The position numbers were made by a program, and so were the translations under genes. The notes beneath the pieces are model-generated. The model made no database searches, was not told the origin of the DNA, and was given only the letters and a program-made list of their open reading frames with translations. A stretch of 64,000 nucleotides of DNA from Hallerella sp963656065 (GTDB lineage: Bacteria > Fibrobacterota > Fibrobacteria > Fibrobacterales > Fibrobacteraceae): NCBI GenBank assembly GCA_963656065.1, contig CAVKGV010000003.1:124001-188000 (forward strand), written 5' to 3'. The number at the start of each line of letters is the position of its first letter. Within the stretch, counting starts at the first letter, position 1. This document shows positions 43,608 through 53,451 of the stretch, piece by piece.

Positions 43608-44771
43608 ATGAACGGAATCTTAAACTCCGTCGCAGAAATGTTCACCACGGGAACGGGATTCTCCGCAATCAACGGCCCGATGATCATTATGTGGCTAGTC
43701 AGCTTCGTGCTGATGTACCTCGCCATCGTCAAGAAGTATGAACCCTTGCTTCTCTTGCCGATAGCTCTCGGTGCGCTCGCCGTAAACATTCCTTCCCGCG
43801 GCTTCTACGAAGGCGGTTGGAGCATTGAAGGGATGTTCACCCCGACGGCCGGACTCTACTACTATATCAGCCAGGGCGTCCACCTGGAACTCTTCCCGCC
43901 GATTATCTTTCTCGGCGTCGGAGCGATGACGGACTTTGGACCGCTTATCGCAAACCCGCGGACACTGCTCCTCGGGGGCGGTGCCCAGTTCGGCGTCTTC
44001 GTCACGATGTTCTGCGCTGTCGCTTTCGGCGGATTCACGCTCGGTGAAGCGGCTTCCATCGGCATCATCGGAGGAGCCGACGGCCCCACGTCCATCTTTA
44101 CGGCGAACAAGCTCGCCCCGCACCTGATAGGCCCCATCGCGGTCGCAGCCTACACCTACATGGCGCTCGTTCCGCTGATCCAGCCGCCCATCATGCGCCT
44201 GATGACAACTCCGAAAGAGCGCGTCATCCGTATGAAGAGCCTCCGCAAGGTCAGCAAGCTCGAACGGATCGTCTTCGCCATCATGGTGATGGTCGTCTGC
44301 GTCCTCGTCGTTCCCGATGCTTCCGCGCTGATCATCATGCTCATGCTCGGAAACATTTTCAAGGAGTCCGGCGTGGTCGAGCGTCTCGTCAAGACTTCGC
44401 AGAACGAGCTAATGAACATCATCACGATTTTCCTCGGAACTTCTGTCGGATTAACCATGTCCGCAGATATCTTCCTCCAGCCGAAGACCCTGATGATTAT
44501 CGCAATGGGCGTTGTCGCATTCGGGTTTTCGACGTTTGGCGGACTTCTGCTTGCGAAAATCATGAACAAGTGCACCCCAAACAATCCGGTGAACCCGCTG
44601 ATCGGCTCCGCAGGCGTTTCCGCAGTCCCGATGGCAGCGCGAGTTTCCCAGCTTGAAGGCGCCAAGTACGATCCGCAAAACTTCCTTCTCATGCACGCCA
44701 TGGGACCGAATGTTGCAGGCGTTATCGGTACGGCGATTGCCGCCGGCTACATGATTTCCCGACTCGCCTAA
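43608..44771 (+). CDS. mmdB: sodium-pumping decarboxylase beta subunit
   Basis: 387 residues and about nine to eleven membrane helices, the OadB/MmdB family. Key regions: GVGAMTDFGPLIANPRTLLL, IGIIGGADGPTSIFTANKLA (the Asp of GGADGP is essential for sodium in the family), ALVPLIQPPIM and SAGVSAVPMAARV. It decarboxylates carboxybiotin and exports Na+ across the inner membrane, so methylmalonyl-CoA decarboxylation is turned into a sodium gradient. It is the last gene of the operon and is followed by a terminator. Confidence 0.94.
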   Translation: MNGILNSVAEMFTTGTGFSAINGPMIIMWLVSFVLMYLAIVKKYEPLLLLPIALGALAVNIPSRGFYEGGWSIEGMFTPTAGLYYYISQGVHLELFPPIIFLGVGAMTDFGPLIANPRTLLLGGGAQFGVFVTMFCAVAFGGFTLGEAASIGIIGGADGPTSIFTANKLAPHLIGPIAVAAYTYMALVPLIQPPIMRLMTTPKERVIRMKSLRKVSKLERIVFAIMVMVVCVLVVPDASALIIMLMLGNIFKESGVVERLVKTSQNELMNIITIFLGTSVGLTMSADIFLQPKTLMIIAMGVVAFGFSTFGGLLLAKIMNKCTPNNPVNPLIGSAGVSAVPMAARVSQLEGAKYDPQNFLLMHAMGPNVAGVIGTAIAAGYMISRLA

Positions 44772-44790
44772 AAATCCCACGGTTTCAAGT

Positions 44791-44822
44791 AGCCTAGATG
44801 TTCCAAGCGTCTAGGCTTTTTT
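44791..44822 (+). terminator. terminator of the mmd operon
   Basis: AGCCTAGATG, a 7-nt loop and CGTCTAGGCT form a 10-bp stem with one G-T pair, followed by a T tract. Confidence 0.88.
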
Positions 44823-44840
44823 GTGCGCATTCAAATTTTC

Positions 44841-44848
44841 TAGATTTG
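44841..44848 (+). promoter_or_regulatory. -10 element TAGATTTG before the outer-membrane barrel gene
   Basis: An exact TAnnTTTG match, 4 nt before the ATG at 44853. A TTG at 44821-44823 lies 17 nt upstream, slightly closer than usual. No ribosome binding site is present. Confidence 0.5.
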
Positions 44849-44852
44849 CAAA

Positions 44853-46343
44853 ATGCTTTTTTCTAGCCGCCATATCCGAGCGACCATTTTCTTCGCCGCG
44901 TTCTTTCTTTCGATGCTCTACGCCGAAGCCCCGATTTTTTCTGCCGAGAGAAGCCGCAACCTGAGAACGCTCGAAACGACCCCGCTCCTTTTTGAATATC
45001 ACCGGCAGACGACAAGTGGCACCGAACAGATGTTCTACTATCCGAGGCGCGATTCCAGCTTCCGGAAAAATTTTGCGCAAAGCGAAAAGCGCGCCCTGCT
45101 CGGCTACCGGGACGAAAAGCAGGCGATTGCGGCAAGCCTCGTCGGCGGCATCGACTACCGCGGAGGCGAACGTCTCGGCGACACGATCTGGCCCGGGATG
45201 GACGGGGGAATCTACCTGAGCGGCTACCGCGATTCCGTCGAATTTATGCTCGACGCGCGAATCTACGTGGAGAACCACAGCGCGGATTATCCGAAATCGT
45301 TTGACGGCGAATTTGTCGAATTTCAGAAAGAGGAAAACAACAGCGGCGTGGAATATGCGAGCTATGCGCGTTACCGCGGGATGTTCGCCATCAACATGGG
45401 ATTTGGGCGCCTGATGCTCGCCCGCGACGTTTTCCATTTCGGTCCGGGCTACTTCAACAACCTGACGCTCAACCAGTTCGCCCTTCCCTACAACACACTT
45501 TCTTTTGAATTTCACGTCGGCCCGCTCTCGGTCATCAGCCTCTACGGCGACCTACGCATCTATAAGAACAGCATGAGCCGCAAAAACACCAACGACCGCA
45601 ACCTGTATGCGCACCGCTACGAACTCAACCTCGGCAACCTGGTGCTCGGCATGAGCGAAACGCAAATTCTCTACAACGAAAACAAGCCGTGGCTCTTTGT
45701 CCCGATCGTTCCCCTGTTCATGGAAAAAGGAAACTTTTCGGAAGACAACAATAACGGAGCGCTCGCCTTTGACGCCAACTATCGCCTCTTCCAATTTGCG
45801 AGAATCTACTCGGAGTTTTATATCGACGATTTTGAAAGCCCCGTCAGCCTCATCAAGAACGACAACATCGAAGCGAAATGGGCTTGGATGGCCGGTATCC
45901 AAGTCGGCAAAAATTTTCACATTCAAAACAAATTAATCGAAGCCGGAGCGATTGCGGAATACGCTCGCGTCGAGCCATACGTGTATAGCCACTTCCACCC
46001 GAATACGGCCCAGGCGGCAAATCTCGGGGAACCTCTCGGCGCACCGAACGGTCCGAACAGCCAAGCGATAGACTTCGCCCTTTACGCAAGGATAGCGAAA
46101 CGGCTGAACATCAACATCCGCAATTCCTGGATTTGGAAGGGAACCGATTACGGCAGCGCCATCAACGATTCGACCCCGACGAGCAACCACTTTAAGCTGC
46201 CCAAGAAATTCATCGACGGCGCCGAAATGAAGTATTCGCTTTCGCCGGCGATCAGCTACAGCGGCGATTACTTTTTCTATTCGCTCGAATTGACGCTTTT
46301 CCACGATGAAAAAATCTATACAAGGCTAGGGTTCAAATGGTAA
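44853..46343 (+). CDS. outer-membrane beta-barrel protein, possibly capsule assembly Wzi-like
   Basis: 496 residues with a signal peptide (about 1-24, ending LYAEA). The rest is a chain of amphipathic strands with alternating aromatic residues and short polar turns, ending in a C-terminal aromatic (YTRLGFKW), as in outer-membrane barrels. FGRLMLARDVFHFGPGYFNN resembles a conserved stretch of the Wzi capsule-assembly family; this is a weak match. No polysaccharide genes lie alongside. The end overlaps the U32 gene by 7 nt. Confidence 0.65.
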   Translation: MLFSSRHIRATIFFAAFFLSMLYAEAPIFSAERSRNLRTLETTPLLFEYHRQTTSGTEQMFYYPRRDSSFRKNFAQSEKRALLGYRDEKQAIAASLVGGIDYRGGERLGDTIWPGMDGGIYLSGYRDSVEFMLDARIYVENHSADYPKSFDGEFVEFQKEENNSGVEYASYARYRGMFAINMGFGRLMLARDVFHFGPGYFNNLTLNQFALPYNTLSFEFHVGPLSVISLYGDLRIYKNSMSRKNTNDRNLYAHRYELNLGNLVLGMSETQILYNENKPWLFVPIVPLFMEKGNFSEDNNNGALAFDANYRLFQFARIYSEFYIDDFESPVSLIKNDNIEAKWAWMAGIQVGKNFHIQNKLIEAGAIAEYARVEPYVYSHFHPNTAQAANLGEPLGAPNGPNSQAIDFALYARIAKRLNINIRNSWIWKGTDYGSAINDSTPTSNHFKLPKKFIDGAEMKYSLSPAISYSGDYFFYSLELTLFHDEKIYTRLGFKW

Positions 46344-47647
46344 CGCCCTACACACCAGAACTGCTCGCTCCGGCAGGAGACCTGAAACGCCTTGAATATG
46401 CGCTCGCTTACGGAGCGGACGCCGTCTATGCAGGGCAGCCAGCATTCTCGCTTCGCGCTCGTGAAAACGGTTTTCGCACTTTGGATGATCTGGAAAAAGG
46501 CGTGAAGCTTTGCCACAAGGCCGGGAAAAAGTTTTACCTGACGAGCAATGTCATCGCCCGAAACGCCAAGGTGGAACCTTTTCAGAAAGCTCTCCTCGCA
46601 GCTCTCGAATTAAATCCCGATGCGCTAATCGTCGCAGACCCCGGAATCATTTCATTTGTACGAAAAGAATCCCCGGAGACGCCGATACATCTTTCCGTAC
46701 AAGCGAACACGACGAATTATCTGACCGCGCAATTCTGGCAGTCCATCGGAGTTTCCCGCATCATCCTTTCCCGCGAGCTGCGCCTTAAGGAAGTTCTCGA
46801 AATCAAGGAAAAATGCCCGGGCCTGGAATTTGAAGTTTTTGTCCACGGCAATGTCTGCATGGCAATGTCGGGACGTTGTATGCTCAGCAACTGGACAACG
46901 CACCGCGATGCGAACCAGGGAATGTGCAACAATTCCTGCCGGATGCCCTACCGCCTCTACGCCAATCCCGAAGTCCAGTCCGATGATTACCGCGCACAGG
47001 AAGGTGAATTTTATCTGGAACGTTCCAACGCCGAACCAGAAAAGCCCGCGGAACCGATAGCGCTCGACGAAGACCGCTGGGGAACCTACTTCATGAGCAG
47101 CCGGGACCTCTGTGCACTCGACGCAATTCCCGACTTGGTAAACGGTCATATCGAAAGTTTCAAAATCGAAGGCCGCACCCGAAGCGTCTATTATCTGTCC
47201 TCGGTCGTCGCCGCATACCGCAAGGCTCTCGACGCCTGCCTCGCCGGAGAAGACATTCCCCAGATTTCCCGCGAACTGATTTCCGATACGGACAGCCGCG
47301 GACGCATGCCCGGATTCTTTGCCGGTCCGCTTCCCCAGAACTACGAATCGACGCAAGAGCCTTCCAAAACCGGAGCCGTCGCCGCCCAAGTCGAAAGCGT
47401 TGATCCCGACGGAACGCTCCACGTCCACGTCAAAAACAGATTCGATACCAAATCCCGGCTTAAATGGTTCGACCCGAAAATTTGCGAAGCCGTTTCCATC
47501 GCCGAGATGAAAAACCCAAAAGGCGTTCCCGTCGAGATGTTGCATCCGGGAACAGAAGGCCTTGTCCGCCTAAATTCCGACGTGACAAAGCGCACAGATT
47601 TCAAAAATTTCGCATTTTTGGTCTTAAAAAAAACATTAAACAAATAA
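46337..47647 (+). CDS. U32 family protein, TrhP/RlhA-like RNA hydroxylation factor
   Basis: 436 residues of the former peptidase family U32. Signatures: ELLAPAGDLKRLEYALAYGA, DAVYAGQPAFSLRARENGF, the HGNVCMAMSGRCMLSNW and CNNSCRMPYR Cys motifs, and SSRDLCALDAIPDLV with FKIEGRTRSVYYLS. In E. coli, TrhP (YegQ) and RlhA modify tRNA or 23S rRNA by prephenate-dependent hydroxylation, and the four conserved Cys are thought to bind an Fe-S cluster. The length and single-domain form fit TrhP best. True protease activity is unlikely. The ATG lies inside the end of the previous gene. Confidence 0.85.
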   Translation: MVTPYTPELLAPAGDLKRLEYALAYGADAVYAGQPAFSLRARENGFRTLDDLEKGVKLCHKAGKKFYLTSNVIARNAKVEPFQKALLAALELNPDALIVADPGIISFVRKESPETPIHLSVQANTTNYLTAQFWQSIGVSRIILSRELRLKEVLEIKEKCPGLEFEVFVHGNVCMAMSGRCMLSNWTTHRDANQGMCNNSCRMPYRLYANPEVQSDDYRAQEGEFYLERSNAEPEKPAEPIALDEDRWGTYFMSSRDLCALDAIPDLVNGHIESFKIEGRTRSVYYLSSVVAAYRKALDACLAGEDIPQISRELISDTDSRGRMPGFFAGPLPQNYESTQEPSKTGAVAAQVESVDPDGTLHVHVKNRFDTKSRLKWFDPKICEAVSIAEMKNPKGVPVEMLHPGTEGLVRLNSDVTKRTDFKNFAFLVLKKTLNK

Positions 47648-47656
47648 ACAGGATTA

Positions 47657-47664
47657 TAGATTTC
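47657..47664 (+). promoter_or_regulatory. -10-like element TAGATTTC before the 153-residue unknown gene
   Basis: TAGATTTC (one mismatch to TAnnTTTG) is followed by 5 nt and the ATG at 47670, without a ribosome binding site. Confidence 0.4.
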
Positions 47665-47669
47665 GTTTT

Positions 47670-48131
47670 ATGGAAGATTCCAGTGAATACGAATACAAGC
47701 AAAGCAAGCTCTTTCACGACTTCGACAAGGCATACGCCGAAGGAAAGTATGACTATCTGCGAGAGCTCTTTCTTCCGTATATGCTGAACAACATCGCGGA
47801 CTTCTACCGATTCAAAACAGAAAAGCTCAAACAGTTTGCCGAAGCGCTCGACATGCACCAATTGCTCAAGCTCTACCTGTATTACAAGCAGATGCCGCTT
47901 GATATGCGCCGCTATATGGAAGGGCAGAGCGCATCCATCCAGAAAGCGATACAAGGATCTAACAAGGAACGCCAGGTCGCCGTATCCGACTGGATCCGCG
48001 AACATGCCGCCCGCCATCGGGATGTCACCGTCAAGACGCAGTGCATCTTTTTTGAAAAAATCGCCGACCAGGTTATTCCGATAATCGAGAAGGCGCTCGC
48101 AGATTACCAAGCGGGAATCGGCAAATCATAA
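47670..48131 (+). CDS. conserved-looking helical protein of unknown function
   Basis: 153 residues, predicted all-helical and soluble, with no signal peptide. It is rich in charged and aromatic residues (YDYLRELFLPYMLNNIADFY, KLYLYYKQMPLDMRRYME) and contains one Cys. I recognise no family. Codon use is like that of its neighbours and it has its own -10-like element, so it is likely a real gene. It lies between the U32 gene and a DEAD-box helicase gene, which may hint at RNA metabolism, but nothing in the sequence shows it. Confidence 0.7.
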   Translation: MEDSSEYEYKQSKLFHDFDKAYAEGKYDYLRELFLPYMLNNIADFYRFKTEKLKQFAEALDMHQLLKLYLYYKQMPLDMRRYMEGQSASIQKAIQGSNKERQVAVSDWIREHAARHRDVTVKTQCIFFEKIADQVIPIIEKALADYQAGIGKS

Positions 48132-48206
48132 GGAATTCGCCGAGAGAAAAATCGGTGGTTGTCCGCTCCAAAGCTTAGAACCTATTCCCAATTTCCCGAT
48201 AATTTC

Positions 48207-48214
48207 TAGCTTTA
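48207..48214 (+). promoter_or_regulatory. -10 element TAGCTTTA of the second DEAD-box helicase gene
   Basis: TAGCTTTA, then GCGCGTT and the ATG at 48222. The arrangement closely resembles that of the other helicase gene at 15942 (TAGCTTTG, CGCGCAAT, ATG). Confidence 0.5.
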
Positions 48215-48221
48215 GCGCGTT

Positions 48222-49667
48222 ATGAGCGAAGAAAAAATTCAAAATGCAAATTCCGAAGAAACCGTCGAAAAACCGGTCAACCCTTTTTTAACTCCCATCC
48301 ACATCGTCGAACCGGCGAATAAGCTGCCGGATTATACGTTTAACGACTTGCCCGCAGATCTCAAGGCGACGCTCGAGCGGCACGGTTGGACGGACCTGAT
48401 GCCCGTTCAGCGCAAGACGATTCCCTATATGCTCTCCGCCCGAGACATGCTGGTCCAATCCAAGACCGGATCCGGAAAAACCGGAGCGTTTGTCATTCCG
48501 CTCATCCAGGTGATTGTCCGCGAACACAAATTTCCCCAGGCTCTGATCCTCGTCCCGACACGCGAACTCGCCCAACAGGTCGAATCGGAAATCGAAAAAA
48601 TCGCTGAAGGAACCGGCATCAAGTCGGTCGCCATTTTCGGAGGCGTCAATTACGAGCCGCAGCTCCGCGCACTTCGCGAAGGCGTCCACATCATCGTCGC
48701 CACCCCGGGCCGCCTGCTCGACCATGCCCAGCGCGGCAACGTGGACTTTCTCTCCGTCCGGGACCTCATCATGGACGAAGCGGACGAAATGCTCTCCATG
48801 GGATTCTACCCGGACATGCAGCGCATCCGCCGTTACCTGCCGCGAGAAATCGCCTGCACCATGTTCAGCGCGACCATTCCGCAAACGGTCAAAAGCCTCG
48901 CGAGGGAATTCCAACGCAAGAACGCAGGATTTCTCTCCCTCAGCTACGACAAGGTCATCGCAAACAATCTGGAACATCGCTACTACATGTGCGACGTCAT
49001 GGACAAGGACAAGCTGACCATCAAAATCCTCGAGCTCGAAAATCCGGACAGCTGCATGATTTTCTGCAACATGAAACGCGACGTCAGCTATCTCGAACAG
49101 GTCCTTTCTAACTACGGATTCCGGGTCGGGGCGCTCTCCGGCGACATTTCGCAGAAGCTTCGCGAAGAAACGCTCGAAGCGTTCCGCAAAAAAAAGCTGA
49201 ACATCTTAATTTGTACGGATGTCGCCGCCCGCGGAATCGACGTCACCCACGTGACGCATGTCATCATCTACGATCATCCCGATGACCACGAAGTCTATGT
49301 CCACCGCAGCGGACGCACCGCCCGAGCCGGACGAAGCGGAGTAGCCATTTCGCTCATCACTCCCGTCGAGGAAATCGAGCTGCAAAAGACGGCCGTCGAT
49401 TTTGGCATCCAGTTCATCAAAATGCCGGCGATTACCGAAGAGGAACTCGCCAACCGTATCCGTCAACGCGCCGCAGCGGAACTCGACCGCGAAAAGCGTG
49501 TCCTCGGACAAATGAAAAAGGAACGCCTCCGGAGATTCTTGCCGCTAGTCGATGAACTCACCGAGAATCCCGAAGACAAGGAAGTCCTCGCCTATCTTCT
49601 AGACAAATTCTATTGGAAGGAATACGAGAAGAAAGAAGAACAGCGCGGCAACGAAAAGGCAAAATAA
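48222..49667 (+). CDS. DEAD-box RNA helicase
   Basis: 481 residues. Motifs: GWTDLMPVQRKTIPYML, SKTGSGKTGAF, PTRELAQQ, TPGRLLDHAQ, MDEADEMLSMGF, FSATIPQTVKSL, ARGIDVTHVTHVI and HRSGRTARAGRSGVA. The C-terminal extension (about 400-481) is helical and charged rather than the RNA-binding domain of DbpA or CsdA. It has a Lys for the usual Gln/Glu before TGSGKT (SKTGSGKT). It likely remodels structured RNA. Its stop overlaps the map start (TAATG), so the two genes form an operon. Confidence 0.92.
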   Translation: MSEEKIQNANSEETVEKPVNPFLTPIHIVEPANKLPDYTFNDLPADLKATLERHGWTDLMPVQRKTIPYMLSARDMLVQSKTGSGKTGAFVIPLIQVIVREHKFPQALILVPTRELAQQVESEIEKIAEGTGIKSVAIFGGVNYEPQLRALREGVHIIVATPGRLLDHAQRGNVDFLSVRDLIMDEADEMLSMGFYPDMQRIRRYLPREIACTMFSATIPQTVKSLAREFQRKNAGFLSLSYDKVIANNLEHRYYMCDVMDKDKLTIKILELENPDSCMIFCNMKRDVSYLEQVLSNYGFRVGALSGDISQKLREETLEAFRKKKLNILICTDVAARGIDVTHVTHVIIYDHPDDHEVYVHRSGRTARAGRSGVAISLITPVEEIELQKTAVDFGIQFIKMPAITEEELANRIRQRAAAELDREKRVLGQMKKERLRRFLPLVDELTENPEDKEVLAYLLDKFYWKEYEKKEEQRGNEKAK

Positions 49668-50428
49668 TGTCAAAGATCAAAGTCAAGACCAAAAAGGAAA
49701 TCGAACTCATCCGCTCAGCCGGGGCCCTCGCCGCCGAAACGCTTATCCGCGCAGGTGAAATGTGCAAGCCCGGGGTTTCCACGCTCGAAATCGATGATTT
49801 CATCGGGGATTACACGAACAAGCACGGGGGCATTTCCGCCTGCCTAGGCTATCACGGCTATCCGCGCTACGCATGCATCAGCATCAACGAAGTCATCTGC
49901 CACGGCATCCCGAGCAAGGACACGATTCTCAAAGACGGAGACATCGTAAACATCGACATCACGACGATTCTCTCCGGATATCACGGGGACTGCTCCGCCA
50001 TGTTCTGCGTCGGAAACGTCAGCAAGGAAGCGCGTGAACTGGTCGATGTCACGAAGCTCTGCCTCGAAGAAGGAATCCGCGCAGCGGCCATGCCCAAGGC
50101 CCGCTTTTCCGACATCGGATGCGCCATCCAGCCGATTGCGGATGAACACGGATTCAGCGTCGTCGAAGACTACTGCGGACACGGCATCGGACGCGGATTT
50201 CACGAAGAGCCGAACGTTCTCCACTACGCAAACAACGAACGCACGCCGATGATTGAAATCGGAAATGTTTTCACCATCGAACCGATGATCAACGCCGGAA
50301 AGCCGGGGACAAAAACACTCGGAGACGGATGGACCGCGGTCACCGTTGACGGTCGCCTTTCTGCACAGTGGGAACACACGATGGTCAAGACAAAAGACGG
50401 AATCGACATTTTGACGCTTCCGCGATAA
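49667..50428 (+). CDS. map: methionine aminopeptidase, type I
   Basis: 253 residues from the ATG at 49667, which overlaps the helicase stop by one base. The five metal ligands of the pita-bread fold are visible: the two Asp in NIDITTILSGYHGDCSAMFC, His in CGHGIGRGFHEEPNV, Glu in FTIEPMIN and Glu in AQWEHTMV. It removes the initiator Met from new proteins in the cytoplasm. There is no N-terminal zinc finger or SH3-like extension, so it is the compact type Ia form. Confidence 0.95.
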   Translation: MSKIKVKTKKEIELIRSAGALAAETLIRAGEMCKPGVSTLEIDDFIGDYTNKHGGISACLGYHGYPRYACISINEVICHGIPSKDTILKDGDIVNIDITTILSGYHGDCSAMFCVGNVSKEARELVDVTKLCLEEGIRAAAMPKARFSDIGCAIQPIADEHGFSVVEDYCGHGIGRGFHEEPNVLHYANNERTPMIEIGNVFTIEPMINAGKPGTKTLGDGWTAVTVDGRLSAQWEHTMVKTKDGIDILTLPR

Positions 50429-50440
50429 AAGCGTTCGTTC

Positions 50441-50764
50441 ATGAAAGATTTCCTGGTTAAGAAAGCGCTGCAGGAGCATCCGGTCGTCAAACGGCTCGGA
50501 ACAATCCACTCAATTTCTTTAAACACAAACGAACGAACCTGCTCGGGAGAAATCGGACTTGTCGGCGAATCCGCCCCAATCCGATTTTTCGTCAAATACG
50601 ATATTTTAGAAACCGGGGAAGACGTCCGATTCCGCCTTTCAGAGATTCGCTCGGAAAAACAGTGGATCGACGAAATTCTGAAAATCTTTATCGAAGAAAA
50701 AGGCGGAAGCCTGGAATTTCCCGTCAAGGGCTTTGCCGCAAAGCTTGTACAATTGTTTTTGTAG
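50441..50764 (+). CDS. small protein of unknown function
   Basis: 107 residues beginning MKDFLVKKALQEHPVVKRLG, with alternating strands and helices and no signal peptide or Cys-rich motif except one Cys (ERTCSGEIGLVGES). A tail helix reads FPVKGFAAKLVQLFL. I know no matching family. It starts 12 nt after map and is probably the last gene of the helicase-map operon. Coding character and spacing support a real gene. Confidence 0.65.
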   Translation: MKDFLVKKALQEHPVVKRLGTIHSISLNTNERTCSGEIGLVGESAPIRFFVKYDILETGEDVRFRLSEIRSEKQWIDEILKIFIEEKGGSLEFPVKGFAAKLVQLFL

Positions 50765-50824
50765 GACATCTTTCCCGTTCACGCTTCAAAAACGCCCATC
50801 TTGCCTGTAAACTCTTTTCGAGCC

Positions 50825-50855
50825 TTGAGAACGACTTGAAAATTTTCTATCTTGC
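50825..50855 (+). promoter_or_regulatory. promoter of fusA
   Basis: TTG at 50825-50827, a 20-nt spacer and TATCTTGC at 50848-50855 resemble the FCB promoter pattern. It predicts a leader of about 26 nt with only a weak CGGAAA before the ATG at 50889. Confidence 0.5.
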
Positions 50856-50888
50856 ACCGCAGTTTATCAAACTTTCCACGGAAAAAAT

Positions 50889-52997
<2,109 letters not shown>

Positions 52998-53023
52998 TTC
53001 TTCTCGGTAAAAGAAAAATCTTG

Positions 53024-53051
53024 AACCACCCCTACTTAGGGGTGGTTTTTT
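53024..53051 (+). terminator. terminator of fusA
   Basis: AACCACCCCTA, a 2-nt loop and TAGGGGTGGTT with a run of T: an 11-bp perfect arm pair. Confidence 0.92.
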
Positions 53052-53202
53052 GCTTTATTCAAAGTTGCTACCGGCGCGCCCAATGCGCAAAAGATGGACC
53101 GCATACTTTCCTATTGGCACAAATTTTTCATGATTTGACGAGCAGCAATCCGCAATCCCGCAACCGGCAATAGATTCATTTATATGGTTGAGCATTAAAA
53201 AA

Positions 53203-53229
53203 GGGCCGTCCTTTTCCGGGAACGGTCCC
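53203..53229 (-). terminator. second terminator of the feo operon
   Basis: On the minus strand GGGACCGT and ACGGCCC pair with one bulge around a 12-nt loop, followed by six T. It lies just downstream of the first terminator of the same operon. Confidence 0.7.
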
Positions 53230-53236
53230 TACAAAA

Positions 53237-53266
53237 ATTCCCCCGGAGCTTGCGCCCCGAGGGAAT
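53237..53266 (-). terminator. first terminator of the feo operon
   Basis: On the minus strand ATTCCCTCGGGG, loop CGCAAG and CTCCGGGGGAAT form a 12-bp stem with two G-T pairs, then TTTTTG. It follows the FeoB-associated gene. Confidence 0.88.
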
Positions 53267-53281
53267 CGTCTATGGCAAATG

Positions 53282-53440
53282 TTATTTACAGTGCCGTCCT
53301 ACGCCCGCGCCACAGCCCGGGCAGCCGATGCAGGCCGGTCCGCGTTTTTTCACAGCGTGCCTTGTCATCTTCAGCACATAGCGGAACGAGACAAGACCCC
53401 ACGTAACGAGAACCGCGACAACCAGGATATTGGCAAGCAT
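53282..53440 (-). CDS. FeoB-associated Cys-rich membrane protein
   Basis: 52 residues from the ATG at 53440, with AGAGGTG upstream. One N-terminal membrane helix (MLANILVVAVLVTWGLVSFR) is followed by a basic stretch and a Cys-rich tail, ACIGCPGCGAGVGRHCK. Small proteins of this design are usually encoded right after feoB and are thought to help FeoB, perhaps by handling Fe2+; this is known by association only. It lies 11 nt after the feoB stop. Confidence 0.85.
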   Translation of the reverse strand: MLANILVVAVLVTWGLVSFRYVLKMTRHAVKKRGPACIGCPGCGAGVGRHCK

Positions 53441-53451
53441 AGGCACCTCTT

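Noticed and set aside
46337..47647. Collagenase/protease role for the U32 protein
   Set aside because: The Cys motifs and length fit the RNA hydroxylation members TrhP/RlhA rather than a protease.
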